NCBI RefSeq assembly: GCF_035594125.1 | Contig: NC_087197.1 | Coordinates: 7,300,110 to 7,364,109 of the forward strand | Direction of reading: 5' to 3' | Length of the DNA: 64,000 nucleotides | Origin: Scylla paramamosain | Lineage: Eukaryota > Arthropoda > Malacostraca > Decapoda > Portunidae | Part shown: positions 19,410 to 33,100 of the stretch, in pieces | How the letters are laid out: each line of letters begins with the position of its first letter | Position numbering within the stretch: the first letter of the stretch is position 1 | The notes under the pieces: generated by a model | Told to the model about the DNA's origin: nothing | Seen by the model: the letters and a program-made list of their open reading frames with translations, nothing else | The model's database searches: none | Program-made: the position numbers and the translations under genes

Positions 19410-19496
19410 AGGAAGGATACTGGCCAAGGGCAACAAAAATCTAATAAAAAAAAATGCCCACTGAAATGCCAGTCCCTAAAAGGGTCAAAGCAGTGG

Positions 19497-22457
19497 TCAA
19501 AAATTGGTGGATAAGTGTCCTGAAACCTCCCTCTTGAAGGAATTCAAGTCATAGGAAGGTGGAAATACAGAAGCAGGCAAGGAGTTCCAGAGTTTACCAG
19601 AGAAAGGGATGAATGATTGAGAATACTGGTTAACTCTTGCGTTAGAGAGGTGGACAGAATAGGAGTGAGAGAAAGAAGAAAGTCTTGTGCAGCGAGGCCG
19701 CGGAAGGAGGGAAGGCATGCAGTTAGCAAGATCAGAAGAGCAGTTACCATGAAAATAGCGGTAGAAGACAGCTAGAGATGCAACATTGCGGCGGTGAGAG
19801 AGAGGCTGAAGACAGTCAGTTAGAGGAGAGGAGTTGATGAGACGAAAAGCTTTTGATTCCACCCTGTCTAGAACAGCAGTATGAGTGGAACCCCCCCAGA
19901 CATGTGAAGCATACTCCATACATGGACGGATAAGGCCCTTGTACAGAGTTAGCAGCTGGGGGGGTGAGAAAAACTGGCGGAGACGTCTCAGAACACCTAA
20001 CTTCATAGAAGCTGTTTTAGCTAGAGATGAGATGTGAAGTTTCCAGTTCAGATTATAAGTAAAGGACAGACCGAGGATGTTCAGTGTAGAAGAGGGGGAC
20101 AGTTGAGTGTCATTGAAGAAGAGGGGATAGTTGTCTGGAAGATTGTGTCGAGTTGATAGATGGAGGAATTGAGTTTTTGAGGCATTGAACAATACCAAGT
20201 TTGCTCTGCCCCAATCAGAAATTTTAGAAAGATCAGAAGTCAGGCGTTCTGTGGCTTCCCTGCGTGATATGTTTACCTCCTGAAGGGTTGGACGTCTATG
20301 AAAAGACGTGGAAAAGTGCAGGGTGGTATCATCAGCATAGGAGTGGATAGGACAAGAAGTTTGGTTTAGAAGATCATTAATGAATAATAAGAAGAGAGTG
20401 GGTGACAGGACAGAACCCTGAGGAACACCACTGTTAATAGATTTAGGAGAAGAACAGTGACCGTCTACCACAGCAGCAATAGAACGGTCAGAAAGGAAAC
20501 TTGAGATGAAGTTACAGAGAGAAGGATAGAAACCGTAGGAGGGTAGTTTGGAAATCAAAGCTTTGTGCCAGACTCTATCAAAGGCTTTTGATATGTCCAA
20601 GGCAACAGCTAAAGTTTCACCAAAGTCTCTAAAAGAGGATGACCAAGACTCAGTAAGGAAAGCCAGAAGATCACCAGTAGAGCGGCCTTGACGGAACCCA
20701 TACTGGCGATCAGATAGAAGGTTGTGAAGTGATAGATGTTTAAGAATCTTCCTGTTGAGGATAGATTCAAAAACTTTAGATAAGCAGGAAATTAAAGCAA
20801 TAGGACGGTAGTTTGAGGGATTAGAGCGGTCACCCTTTTTAGGAACAGGTTGAATGTAGGCAAACTTCCAGCAAGAAGGAAAGGTAGATGTTGACAGACA
20901 GAGCTGAAAGAGTTTGACTAGGCAAGGTGCAAGCACGGAGGCACAGTTTCGGAGAACAATAGGAGGGACCCCATCAGGTCCATAAGCCTTCCGAGGGTTT
21001 AGGCCAGCGAGGGCATGGAAAACATCATTACGAAGAATTTTAATACGAGGCATGAAGTAGTCAGAGGGTGGAGGAGAGGGAGGAACAAGCCCAGAATCGT
21101 CCAAGGTAGAGTTTTTAGCAAAGGTTTGAGCAAAGAGTTCAGCTTTAGAAATAGATGTGATAGCAGTGGTGCCATCTGGTTGAAGTAGAGGAGGGAAAGA
21201 AGAAGAAGCAAAGTTATTGGAGATATTTTTGGCTAGATGCCAGAAATCACGAGGGGAGTTAGATCTTGAAAGGTTTTGACATTTTCTGTTAATGAAGGAG
21301 TTTTTGGCTAGTTGGAGAACAGACTTGGCATGGTTCCGGGCAGAAATATAAAGTGCATGAGATTCTGGTGAAGGAAGGCTTAAGTACCTTTTGTGGGCCA
21401 CCTCTCTATCATGTATAGCACGAGAACAAGCTGTGTTAAACCAAGGTTTAGAAGGTTTAGGACGAGAAAAAGAGTGAGGAATGTACGCCTCCATGCCAGA
21501 CACTATCACCTCTGTTATGCGCTCATCACATAAAGACGGGTCTCTGACACGGAAGCAGTAGTCATTCCAAGGAAAATCAGCAAAATACCGCCTCAGGTCC
21601 CCCCAACTAGCAGAGGCAAAACGCCAGAGGCACCTTCGCTTAGGGGGATCCTGAGGAGGGATTGGAGTGATAGGACAAGATAAAGATATGAGATTGTGAT
21701 CGGAGGAGCCCAACGGAGAAGAAAGGGTGACAGCATAAGCAGAAGGATTAGAGGTCAGGAAAAGGTCAAGAATGTTGGGCGTATCTCCAAGACGGTCAGG
21801 AATACGAGTAGGGTGTTGCACCAATTGCTCTAGGTCATGGAGGATAGCAAAGTTGTAGGCTAGTTCACCAGGATGGTCAGTGAAGGGAGAGGAAAGCCAA
21901 AGCTGGTGGTGAACATTGAAGTCTCCAAGAATGGAGATCTCTGCAAAAGGGAAGAGGGTCAGAATGTGCTCCACTTTGGAAGTTAAGTAGTCAAAGAATT
22001 TCTTATAGTCAGAGGAGTTAGGAGAGAGGTATACAGCACAGATAAATTTAGTATGAGAATGACTCTGTAGTCGTAGCCAGATGGTGGAAAACTCGGAAGA
22101 TTCAAGAGCGTGGGCACGAGAGCAGGTTAAGTCATTGCGCACATAAACGCAGCATCCAGCTTTGGATCGAAAATGAGGATAGAGAAAGTAGGAGGGAACA
22201 GAAAAGGGGCTACTGTCAGTTGCCTCAGACACCTGAGTTTCAGTGAGGAAAAGAAGATGAGGTTTAGAAGAGGAGAGGTGGTGTTCTACAGATTGAAAAT
22301 TAGATCTTAGACCGCGAATGTTGCAGAAGTTAATGAAGAAAAAGTTGAGGGGGGTGTCAAGACACTTAGGGTCGTCGACGGAAAGGCAGTCCGACCTGGG
22401 GACATTTATGGTCCCCTCCCCAGATGGGGACTCCGAGGCTGGTGTAGGAGTCGCCAT
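19497..22457 (-). CDS. Intact endonuclease/reverse transcriptase ORF of an APE-type non-LTR retrotransposon (986 aa)
   Basis: This protein would nick target DNA and reverse-transcribe the element's own RNA at the nick. Numbering from the first ATG (22,457), residues about 40-262 form an APE-like endonuclease: N46 in NIRGL, E73 in LTET, D179 and N181 in GDFN, D231 in LDLF, and D253-H254 in SSDH. The reverse transcriptase spans about 473-795, with [16 protein letters not shown] at 540-555, the first catalytic aspartate D621 in [15 protein letters not shown] at 677-682 and YADD at 707-710. A C-terminal domain follows, with KLWNSLP at 955-961. No RNase H or clear CCHC knuckle is visible. The frame is open for 56 more codons upstream to 22,625, but the codon there is GTG and no other ATG lies between. 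The ATG at 22,457 has A at -3 and G at +4, so I chose it. There are no stops or frameshifts and every key catalytic residue is present, so the copy looks young. The Jockey/CR1 supergroup is likely; the exact clade is undetermined. Confidence 0.93.
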   Translation of the reverse strand: MATPTPASESPSGEGTINVPRSDCLSVDDPKCLDTPLNFFFINFCNIRGLRSNFQSVEHHLSSSKPHLLFLTETQVSEATDSSPFSVPSYFLYPHFRSKAGCCVYVRNDLTCSRAHALESSEFSTIWLRLQSHSHTKFICAVYLSPNSSDYKKFFDYLTSKVEHILTLFPFAEISILGDFNVHHQLWLSSPFTDHPGELAYNFAILHDLEQLVQHPTRIPDRLGDTPNILDLFLTSNPSAYAVTLSSPLGSSDHNLISLSCPITPIPPQDPPKRRCLWRFASASWGDLRRYFADFPWNDYCFRVRDPSLCDERITEVIVSGMEAYIPHSFSRPKPSKPWFNTACSRAIHDREVAHKRYLSLPSPESHALYISARNHAKSVLQLAKNSFINRKCQNLSRSNSPRDFWHLAKNISNNFASSSFPPLLQPDGTTAITSISKAELFAQTFAKNSTLDDSGLVPPSPPPSDYFMPRIKILRNDVFHALAGLNPRKAYGPDGVPPIVLRNCASVLAPCLVKLFQLCLSTSTFPSCWKFAYIQPVPKKGDRSNPSNYRPIALISCLSKVFESILNRKILKHLSLHNLLSDRQYGFRQGRSTGDLLAFLTESWSSSFRDFGETLAVALDISKAFDRVWHKALISKLPSYGFYPSLCNFISSFLSDRSIAAVVDGHCSSPKSINSGVPQGSVLSPTLFLLFINDLLNQTSCPIHSYADDTTLHFSTSFHRRPTLQEVNISRREATERLTSDLSKISDWGRANLVLFNASKTQFLHLSTRHNLPDNYPLFFNDTQLSPSSTLNILGLSFTYNLNWKLHISSLAKTASMKLGVLRRLRQFFSPPQLLTLYKGLIRPCMEYASHVWGGSTHTAVLDRVESKAFRLINSSPLTDCLQPLSHRRNVASLAVFYRYFHGNCSSDLANCMPSLLPRPRCTRLSSFSHSYSVHLSNARVNQYSQSFIPFSGKLWNSLPASVFPPSYDLNSFKREVSGHLSTNF

Positions 22458-22701
22458 GATTTTAAAATTTTTTGAGTGAAGGGTGTGTGTGTTATTAGGT
22501 GCTTGTAGTTTTGTGTGGAGGAAGAGAGTTGTCTTTAGAGGGCAGGCTGTGACTACCCCCTTGTGTTGTGAGACACAAAGGGAAACGTTCAGTGAGGTCA
22601 CAGCTGGGTTTAATGATAAGTTCACAGCACCCCCTGAACAGTGTTTTAGACCTCACTGGGAGTAATTATCGTTTCGGCAGGTGTCTACTGCCTCCTCCTC
22701 C
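22458..22701 (-). promoter_or_regulatory. 5' UTR and probable internal promoter region of the retrotransposon
   Basis: Between the likely element start and the first ATG lie about 244 nt that are open in the ORF frame up to 22,625 but contain no ATG in that frame. LINEs of this kind usually carry an internal promoter here. No TATA box or initiator can be assigned with confidence, so a promoter role is inferred from position only. Confidence 0.4.
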
Positions 22702-22715
22702 TTATACATACCTCC

Positions 22716-25700
22716 TCTTACATACCAAAATGCTGAAACTCATGAATAACACTTTTAATTAAGAAATAGACTAAACGTCTGTGTTTTGAGTTTTTTTTCA
22801 CATTCTTAGTTACCAAAACCCCAAATTCCATGCAAAACTAGCTTTATGTGGGAAAACAAATAATATTACCAGAAAAGTGTCTTTTGAGTGTTTTTGAGCG
22901 TGTTAGGCAATAAAGCACTAAAAATCAGGGCAATCACATTTCATGGGAACAAAAACAACTTTTACCAAGATCTTGCCTTTAAGTTTTTTGGAGCTCATTA
23001 CACACCAAAACGCTAAAACGCATGCAAAACACTTTTTATGGAGAAACAGAATAAAATTACCAAAAACATATATTTTGAGTGTTTTTGATCATGTTATCTA
23101 TAAAAACGCTTAAATACATGCAAAGAACCTTATGTTTGCGAAACGAAAGGACACTACGAGAAATGTGTATTATAGGTGTTTTTAAGTTCTTTAAGTACCA
23201 AAAAGCTAAAACCCACAAATAACACTTTTTATTTAGAAAAAAAAGTAAGAAAATAAAAAAATAGGATTTTTTTTTTGTTATTCATGTTCATAGGTACCGA
23301 GATGCCAAAATTCTGGGAAAAGTCAGGGCTATTATATGATAAAAGAAAATTATCACAAACGTAAATTTTAGTTTTTTTTTTTTTGGGACTGTTATGTACC
23401 AAACCCTATAGTGCATCCAAAGAGGAAATTAAACGACCTTAACAGAAATCTGTTTTTTGAGTGTTTTTCAGCATAAAAACGATAAATAGCACCAAAACGA
23501 TAAATAATAAGGAACTCACTCTCTATGTGAATCCAAAAACAATATTGCTGAAAACGTGTTTTTTCTGTGTTTTACGTAGGAAAACGCTAAAACGGATGCA
23601 AACCAACCAATATCAAGAAATAGAAAAAACATTACCAAAACGGTATATTTTGAATGTTTTTGAGCTTGTTACCTACAAAAAACGCGAAAATTGATGCAAA
23701 GCACTCTATATTAGAAAACAAAAGGACTTTGCAAGAAAAGTGTATAATGAGTTTTTTTATAGTTCAAAAGAACCAAAAGGCAAAAAACACAAAAACTCGT
23801 GTATATGGAGAAGGTTCCTAGATACCAAAATGCTGAAACTCTTTTAATTGAGAAACAGAACAACCTTACTAAATGCGTGTATTTTGAGTGCTTTTCACAT
23901 TCTTAGTTACCAAAACCCCAAATTGCATGCGAAACAACCTTTATGTGAGAAAAAAATGACATTACCGGATAAGTGTCTTTTAAGTGTTTTTGAGCGTGAT
24001 AGGCAATAAAGCACTAAAAAGCAGGGTAATCATATTACATTGGAATAACACCAATTTATACCAAAAACTTGCCTTTAAGTGTTTTTGAGCTCCTTATATA
24101 CCAAACCGCTAAAACGCATGCAAAACAAACTTTATGGAGAAACAGAATAACATTACGAAAAATATGTATTTTGAGTGTTTTTGAACATGTTATCTATAAA
24201 AACGCTTAAATACATGCAAAAAACCTTATGTTTGGGAAACGAAAGGACATTACGAGAACTATGTATTATGAGTATTTTTTAGTTCCTTAAGTACCGAAAA
24301 GCTAAAACCCACAAATAACACTCTTTATTTACAAAAAATAAATAAATAAAAAATAAAAAAATAGGATTTTTTTTTTTGTTATTCATCTTCATAGGTACCG
24401 AGATGCCAAAATTCTGGGAAAATTCCGGGCTATTATATGATAAAAGAAAATTATAAAAAAAGTTTTTTTTTGCTTTTTTTTCGGACTGTTATATACCAAA
24501 CCCTAAAGTGCATGCAAAGCCTCTTATATGAGGAAATTAAACGACCTTACCAGAAATCTGTCTTTTGAGTGTTTTTCAGCATGTTAGGCACCAAAATGAT
24601 AAATAATAAGGAACTCACTTTATATGAGAATCCAAAACAAAATTACTGAAAACGTGTCTTCCCAGTGTTTTATGTAGAAAAACGTTAAAATGGATGCAAA
24701 CCAACCAATATCAAGAAATAGAAAAAACAACTAAAAAGGTATATTTTGAGTGTTTTTGAGCTTGCTACCTACAAAAAAAACGCTAAAATTGATACAAAGG
24801 ACTCTATTTTGGGAAACAAAGGGACATTGCGAGAAAAGTGTATAATGAGTGTATTATAGTTCAAAAGAACAACAAGGCAAAAAACGCAAAAACTCGTGTA
24901 TATGGAGAAGTTTCCTAGATACCAAAATGCTGAAACTCATGTATAACACTCTTAATTGAGAAACAGAACAACTTTACTAAATGCGTGTATTTTGAGTGCT
25001 TTTCACATTCTTAGTTACCAAAATCCCAAATTGCATGCGAAACCAGCTTTAGGTGGGAAAAAAAATGACATTACCAGAAAAGTGTCTTTTGAGTGTTTTT
25101 GAGCGTGATAGGCAATAAAGCACTAAAAAGCATGGGAATCACTTTACATGGCTAGAATCATTTTTTACCAAGAACTTGCCTTTAAGTGTTTTGAGCTCCT
25201 TATATACCAAAACACTAAAACGCATGCAAAACACACTTTATGGAGAAAGAGAATAGCATTACCAAAAACATATATTTTGAGTGTTTTTGATCATGTTACC
25301 AATAAAAACGCTTAAATACATGCAATGAACGCCATTTTTGGGAAACGAAAGGACATTACGAGAAACGTGTATTATGAGTGTTTTTAAGATCACTATTTAC
25401 CAAAAAGCTAAAAGCCACAAATAACACTCTTTATTCAGAAAAAAAATAAATAAATAAATACGATATTTTTTCCTTTCTTTTTTCATCTTCACAGGTACCT
25501 AGATGCCAAAATTTGGGCAAAATTCAGGAAATTATGAGTCAATTATCAAAAAAGTTAATTTAGGCTTTTTTTTCGTACTGTTATGTACCAAACCCTAAAG
25601 TGCATGCAAAGCCACTTATATGGGGAAATCAAACGTTTTTGCCAGAAAACTGTCTTATGAGTGTTTTTCAGCTTGTTTGGCACCATAATGGTAAATAATA

Positions 25701-28700
25701 TGCAAGTCACTCTATATGGGAATGTAAAACAAAATTACTGAAAACGTGTCTTTTCGGTGTTTTACGCAGAAAAACGCTAAAACGGATGCAAACCAGCCAA
25801 TAAGAAGAAATAAAATAACATTACCAAAAAGGTACATTTTGAGTGTTTTTGAGCTTGTTACCTACAAAAAACGCGAAAATGGATGCAAAGCACTCCCTAT
25901 TGGGAAACAAAAGGATATTACAAGAAACGTGTGTAATGAGTGTCTTATTATTTTTGAGCAAAAGAACTTGTGGTTCACAAGAACCAAAACGCAAAAAAAC
26001 GCAAAAACTCGTGTATATAAAGAAGTTTCTTAGATACCAAAATGCTGAAACTCATGAATAATACTCTTAATTGAGAAACAGAACAATCTTAGGAAATGAG
26101 TGTATTTTGAGTGTTTTTTTTTTCACATTCTTAGTGGTCCAACCCCAAATTACATGCGGAACTGTGGAAAAAAAAAATACTAGAAAAGTGTCTTTTTAGT
26201 GATTTTCAGCGTGTTAGGTAATAAAGCACTAAAAAGCAGGGCAATCACATTACATGGGAATATAACCAACTTTTACCAAGAACTTGCCTTTAATTTTTTT
26301 TGGGCTCCTTACATACCAAAACGCTAAAACCCTTGCAAAACACCCTTTATGGAAAAACAGAATAACATTATCAAAAACATGTATTTTGAGTGTTTTTGGG
26401 CTTGTTACCAATAAAAACGCCTAAATACATGGAAAGAACCCTATGTTTGGGAATGAAAGGACATTGCGAGGAATGTGTATTATGAGTGTTTAGAAGTTCC
26501 TTAAGTACCAAAAAGCTAAAACCCACAAATAACACTCTTTATAGAGAAAAAAAATAAAAAGGAATAAAAAAAATAGCATTTTTTTTATTGATCTTCATAG
26601 GTACCAAGATGCCAAAATTCTGGCAAAATTCAGGAAAATTACGTGAAAAAAGAATATTATGTAAAAGGTTAATTTTAGCTTTTTTTCGGACTGTTATGTA
26701 CCAAACCCTAAAGTGTATGCAAAGCTACCTATATGGGGAAATTAAACGACTTTACAAAAAACATGTCTTTTGAGTGTTTTTTTCAGCATGTTAGGCACCA
26801 AAACGATAAATAACATGGAAGTCACTCTATATGGGAATCCAAAACAAAATTACTGAAAACGTGTCTTTTCTGTGTTTTACGTAGAAAAACGCTAAAACGG
26901 ATGGAAACCAACCAATATGAAGAAATAGAATAACATTACGAAAAAGGTATATTTTGAGTGTTTTTGATCATGTTACCTATAAAAACGCTTAAATACATGC
27001 AAAGAACCTTATCTTTAGGAAACAAAAGGACATTACGAGAAACGAGTATTATGAGTGTTTATACGTTCCTTAAGTACCAAAAATAAATAAATAAATGAAA
27101 AAATAGCATTTTTTTTTGTTATTAATCTTCATAGGTACCGAGATGCCAAAATTCTGGCAAAATTCAGGGAATTTATGTGAAAAAAAAATTAAAAAAGTTA
27201 ATTTTAGCTTTTTTTTCAGACTGTTATGTACCAAACCCTAAACTGCATGTAGAGCCACCTATATGGGGAAATTAAACGACTTTACATGAAACCTGTCTTT
27301 TGCCTGTTTTTCAGTATGTTAGGCACCAAAACAATAAATAATATGGACGTCACTCTGTATGGAAATCCAAAGCAAAATTACTGAAAACGTGTCTTTTCAG
27401 TGTTTTACGTAGAAAAACGCTAAAACGAATGCAAATCAACCAATATCATGAAATAGATTAATATTACCAAAAAAAAAGGTATTATTTTTGTTTTTGAGCG
27501 AAAATGGATGCAAATCTCTCTATATTGGGAAACAAATGGACATTACGAGAAACGTTTATAATGTTTTATAGTTTCACAAGAACCACAAGGAAAAAACAAG
27601 CAAAAACTCGTGTATATGGAGATGTTTCTTAGATAACAAAACGCTGAAATTCATGAATAACACTCTTAATTGAGAAACAGAACAACCTTACCAAATGCGT
27701 GTATTTTGAGTTTTTTTCATATTTTCTTAGTTACCAAAACCCGTTATTACATGCGAAACTAGCTTTATGTGGGAAATAAATGACATTACCAGAAAAAAAG
27801 TGTTTTTTGACTGTTTTTGAGCGTGTTAGGCAATAAAGCAAAAAAAAGCAGGGCAATGACATTACATGGGAATAAAACCAACATTTACCAAGAACTTGTC
27901 TTTAAGTGTTTTTCAGCTCCTTACATACCAAAACACTAAAATGCATGCAAAACACCCTTTATGGAGAAACAAAATAACATTACGAAAAACATTAATTTTC
28001 AGTGTTTTTGATCTGTTACGTATAAAAACGCTTAAATACATGCAAAGAAATCTATGTTTGGGAAACGAAAGGACATTACGAGAAAAGTGTATTATGAGTG
28101 TTTTTAAGTTCCATAAGTACGAAAAGAGTTAAAACCCACAAATGATACTCTTTATATAGAAAATAAATAAATAAATAAAAACTAGGATATTTGTTTTTGT
28201 TATTTATTTTCATAGGTACCGAGATGCCAAAATTCTGGCAAAATTCAGGGAAATTATGTGAAAAAAATAATATTATGAAAAAAGTTAATATTAGCTTCTT
28301 TTTTTTTTCGGACTGTTATGTACCAAACTCTAAAGTGTATGCAAAGCCACCTATATGAGGAAATTAAACGACTTTACCAGATACCTGTCTTTTCAGTGTT
28401 TTTCAGCAAGTTAGGCACCAAAACGATAAATAATATGGAAGTCACTCTATATGGGAATCCAAAACAAAATTACTGAAAACGTGTCTTTTTAGTGTTTTAC
28501 TTAGAAAAACATTAAAACGGATGCAAACCAACCAATATGAAGAAATAGAATAATATTACTAAAAAGTTATATTTTGAGTGTTTTTGAGCTTGTTACCTAC
28601 AGAAAACGCGAAAATAGTTGCAAAGCAATCTATATTGGGGAAAGAAAAGGACATTACGAGAAACGTGTAAAATGAGTGTTTTATAGTTTCACAAGAACCA

Positions 28701-28910
28701 CAAGGCAAAACACGCAAAAACTCGTGTATATGGAGATGTTTCTTTTATACCAAAATGCTGAAATTCATGAATAACACTCAATTGAGAAACAGAACAACTT
28801 TACCAAATGGGTGTATTTTGAATCTTTTTAACATTCTTACTTACCAAAACACCAAATTGCATGCGAAACTAGCTTTATGTGTGAAAAAAAAAATATTACC
28901 AGAAAAGTGG
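22716..28910 (+). repeat. 1.1-kb higher-order-repeat satellite
   Basis: HOR marker positions at about 23,796, 24,893, 26,010, 27,607 and 28,724 give regular spacing of about 1.10-1.12 kb. There is one irregular interval, between 26,010 and 27,607, where a partial unit is inserted. The extra-monomer slot of each unit carries a run such as AAATAAATAAA followed by a T run. No coding signal was found. Confidence 0.88.
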
Positions 28911-30186
28911 TTCTCAGGTACCAAAACGCAAAAATGGAGAAAGAAAAAAAACATTACCAAAATCGTGTAATTTGAATGTTTTTCACATTGTCAGGTAGCA
29001 AAACACCATAATGCTTAATCGCTATACGAGAAAATTAAACAACAATGTAAGAAATGTGTTTTTATGTGTTTTTCCGCGTGTTAGGCACGAAAACGCTAAA
29101 TAGCATGGAAAGCACCTTATATAGAAATGCAAAATAATAAGCATGTCTTTTAAGTGTTTTAAACTTTTTACGTTCCAAAACCCTAAAACGCGTGCAACAA
29201 ACACGAATAATCTTACCAAACAAAAAAACCTTACCAAAAACGTGTATTTTGAGTCTTTTTGAGTCTGTTACGTACATCATCTTAAAAATGCATTTAAAGC
29301 ACCCTGTATGAAGAAACGATAGGACATTACGAGAAACGTGTATTATCAGAGTTTTGAGTCTCTTAAGTACCAAACACTAAACCGCCTGAATGAAAATTAA
29401 ATATATTATATATCTCTTAATAGAGAAACAGAACATCACCAAAAACGTGTTTTTGTGTTTTTTTTTTCCTTTTTATGTACCAAAACGTCAAAATACATAC
29501 AAAGCAATCTTTATGGGGGAAATGGAAAGACGTTTGGAGAAACAAGTTTTATTTGTGTTTCTGAGCTTCCTAAGTAAGATTCCTAAGTACCAAAACGCTA
29601 AAAAGGATGAATAGCACCCTATATAGAGAAAAGGAACAACATTACCTAAAATCTTTATTTTGAGCGTTTTTCACATTATGTAGCAAAACATCATAATGCA
29701 TGCAGATCCCTATATGAAGAAGCAAAACTATATTACAGGAAACGTGTCTTTTGAGTGTTTACTTGAGTGTTAGGAATCAAAATGCTAAAAAGCATTGAAA
29801 GCACCCTATTTGGCAATATAAAATAACATTACCAAGAAAGTATCTTTAGAGTGTTTTTCACCTTCTTACATCCGAAATCGCAGAAAAGCATGCAAAATAA
29901 CCTTTACGGAGAAACAAATTAGCATTATCAAAAACTTGTATTTTGATTGTTTTTGTGCTTGTTAAGTATAAAAGTGCCAAATTACACGCAAAGCATCCTT
30001 CATGGAGAAAAGAAAGGACATTACGAGAAAAGTGTATTATGAGAGATTTTGAGCTTTTTAGGTACCCAGACTCAAAAACACATGATTAGAACTTTATATG
30101 GAAAAATAACTCAACCGAAAACTTTTACTTAAACTTTTTTTTTCATATTGTTAAGTATCAAAAGACAAAATGCATTGGAAGCCCCC
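28910..30186 (+). repeat. Pentamer-type satellite, paralogous to 49.2-50.4 kb
   Basis: Here the HOR signature is lost and simple pentamer monomers appear. The stretch shares private variants with about 49,185-50,395, for example CAGGTAGCAAAACACCATAA and TCGCTATACGAGAAAATT. Its last 0.5 kb also matches 53,840-54,330. It ends abruptly at GCCCCC, followed by the inverted segment starting at 30,187. Confidence 0.8.
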
Positions 30187-33100
30187 GTTTTGGTGCCTAA
30201 CATGCTGAAAAACACTCAAAAGACAGATTTCTGGTAAGGTCTTTAATTTCCTCATATGCAAGGCCTTGCATGTCTTTTGAGTGTTTTTTGAACGTGTTAC
30301 GCAATAAAGCACTAAAAGGAAGGTCAATCACATTACATGGGAATAAAACCAAATTTTACCAAGAACTTGCCTTTAAGTGTTTTTGAGCGCCTTACATACC
30401 AAAACGCTAAAATGCATGCAAAATACATTTTATAAAGAAACAGAATAATATTACAAAATACATGTATTTTGAGTGTTTTTGATCATGATATCTATAAAAA
30501 CGCTTAAATACATGCAAAGAACTTTATGTTTGGGAAACGAAAGTACATTACGAGAAACGTGTATTATGAGTGTTTTTTTTTATTTTTTTCAGTACCTAAA
30601 AGCTAAAACCCACAAATAACACTCTTTATTTAGATAAAAAAAAAATTAACAAAAAATTTTAAAAATTGGATTTTTTATTTATTTATTTTTTTTATTTGTT
30701 ATTTATCTTTATAGGTACCGAGATGCCAAAATTCTGCCAAATTTCAGGGAATATTATGTGGAAAAAAGAACATTACCAAAAGAGTTATTTATAGCTTTTT
30801 TTTCGGATTGTTATGTACCAAACCCTAAAGTGCATCCAAAGCCACCTATATAGGGAAGTTAAACGACTTTACCAGAAACCTGTCTTTTCAGTGTTTTTCA
30901 GCATGTTAGGCACTAAAACGATAAATAATATGGAAGTCAGTCAATATGTGAATCAAAAAGAAAATTACTGAAAACGTGCCTTTTCAGTGTTTTACGTAGA
31001 AAAACGCTACAGCGGATGCAAACCAACCTTTATGAAGAAATAGAATAACATTACCAAAAAGATATATTTTGAGTATTTTTGAGCTTGTTACCTACAAAAA
31101 AATGCAAAAATGGATATAAAGCACTCTATATTAGGAAACAAAAGGACATTACGAGAAACGTGTATAATGAGTGTTTTATAGTTTTAAAAGAACCAAAAAA
31201 AAAGAACGCCAAAATGCACACAAATTAACCAAACAAATGGGATTTTTCCTCATGTTAGGTACAACAATCTATACAGAATATAAAAAAAACAGAACAACAT
31301 TACCAAAAACGTATATTATAAGTGTTTTTGAGCTTCTTTGGTAATAAAATACTGAATCACGTGATTAGCACATTCATTTAGGCGTTTTGGTTTCTAAAAA
31401 GCTGGAAAACGCTTAAATCATACGTTTTTGGTAATGTCTCCCGATAAAGGCTATTGTGCACGCGTTTTAGCATTTTGGAATGTAAGAAGCTCAAAAACAC
31501 TCAAAAGACACCATTTTGATAATGTTGTTTTGATTTTTATATAGAGTGTCTTCCATGCTCTTTAGAGTTTTGGTGCTAACGTTGAAAAGCCCCGAAATAA
31601 CATTTTTTTCTGGGAATGTCGTCTCTTTACCTTATAAAGGGTGAAATGGATGATTTTTTGCGTATTGGTACGAAATAAGCTGAAAAACATTCAAAATGCA
31701 CGTTTTTGGCAAATGTGTATTATAAGTTTTCTTTTTTATAGTTCAAAAGAACCAAAAGGCAAAAAAACACAAAAACTCGTGTATATGGAGAAGGTTCCTA
31801 GATACCAAAATGCTGAAACTCATGAATAACACTCTTAACTGAGAAAGAGAACAACCTTACTAAATGCGTGTATTTTGAGTGCTTTTCACATTCTCAGTTA
31901 CCAAAACCCCAAATTGCATGCGAAATAACCTTTATGTGAGAAAAAAATGTCATTACCAGAAAAGGGTCTTTTAAGTGTTATTCGGCGTGATAGGCAATTT
32001 TGGTATCCAAAATGCAAAGTACTAAAAAGCAGGACAAACATATTACATTGGAATAACACTAATTTATACCAAAAACTTGCCTTTAAGTGTTTTTGAGCTG
32101 CTTAAATACCAAACCGCTAAAACGCATGCAAAACAAACTTTATGGAGAAACAGAATAACATTACCAAAAACATGTATTTTGAGTGTTTTTGATCATGTTA
32201 TCTATAAAAACGCTTAAATACATGGAAAGAACATTATGTTTGGGAAACAAAAGGACATTACGAGAAACGTGTATCATGAGTGTTTTTTAAGTTCCTTAAG
32301 TACCAAAAAGCTAAAACCTAAAAATAACACTCTTTATTTAGAAAAAAAAAAAAAAATAGGAATTTTTTTTTTGTTATTCATATTCATATGCCAAACATAT
32401 TTATATGCCAAAATTCTGGGAAAATTCAGGGCAATCATATAATAAAAAAATATTATCAAAAAAGTTAATTTCAGCTTTTTTTTCGGATTGTTATGTACCA
32501 AACCCTAAAGTGCATGCAAAGCCTCCTATATGAGGAAATTAAACGACTTTACCAGAAATCTGTGTTTTGAGTGTTTTTTAGCATGTTAGGCACCAAAATG
32601 ATAAATAATATGGAACTCACTCTATATGGGAGTCCAAAACAAAGTTACTGAAAACGTGTCTTCTCAGTGTTTTACGTAGAAAATCGCTAAAACGGATGCA
32701 AAGCAACCAATATCAAGAATAAGAAAAATGTTACTAAAAAGATATATTTTGAGTGTTTTTCAGCTTGTTACCTACAAAAAAAAACGCGAAAATTGATGTA
32801 AAGCACCCTATATTGGGAAACAAAAGGACATTGCAAGAAAAGTGTATCATGAGTGTTTTATAGTTCAAAAGAACCACAAGGGAAAAAACGCAAAATCTCG
32901 TGTATATGGAGAGGTTTCCTAGATACAAAAATGCTAAAACTCATGTATAACACTCCTAATTGAGAAACAGAAAAACCTTAATAAATGCGTGTATTTTGAG
33001 TGCTTTTCACATTCTTAGTTACCAAAACCCCAAATTGCATGCAAAAATAGACTTGTGGGATAAAAAAAATGACTTTGCCAGAAAAGTGTCTTTTGAGTGT

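Larger units (their letters stand above)
19377..22701 (-). mobile_element. Apparently complete non-LTR (LINE) retrotransposon, single ORF, poly(A) tail
   Basis: In minus orientation the element runs from a GGAGGAGGAGGCAG-type 5' end near 22,701, through a 5' UTR of about 244 nt, the 986-codon ORF and a 91-nt 3' UTR (19,406-19,496), to a 29-nt poly(A) read as T at 19,377-19,405. It is clearly richer in G and C than the surrounding satellite. The 5' boundary is uncertain because 14 bp of filler (22,702-22,715) separate it from recognisable satellite at 22,716. I see no target-site duplication. There is no ORF1/gag-like frame, so this is either a one-ORF family or a copy that lost ORF1 by 5' truncation. 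I recall similar 5' ends and proteins from crab and shrimp genomes, but could not check this here. Confidence 0.9.

Noticed and set aside
22458..22625. N-terminal extension of the retrotransposon protein by 56 residues
   Set aside because: The codon at 22,625 is GTG and no ATG lies between it and 22,457. A eukaryotic start is better placed at 22,457.
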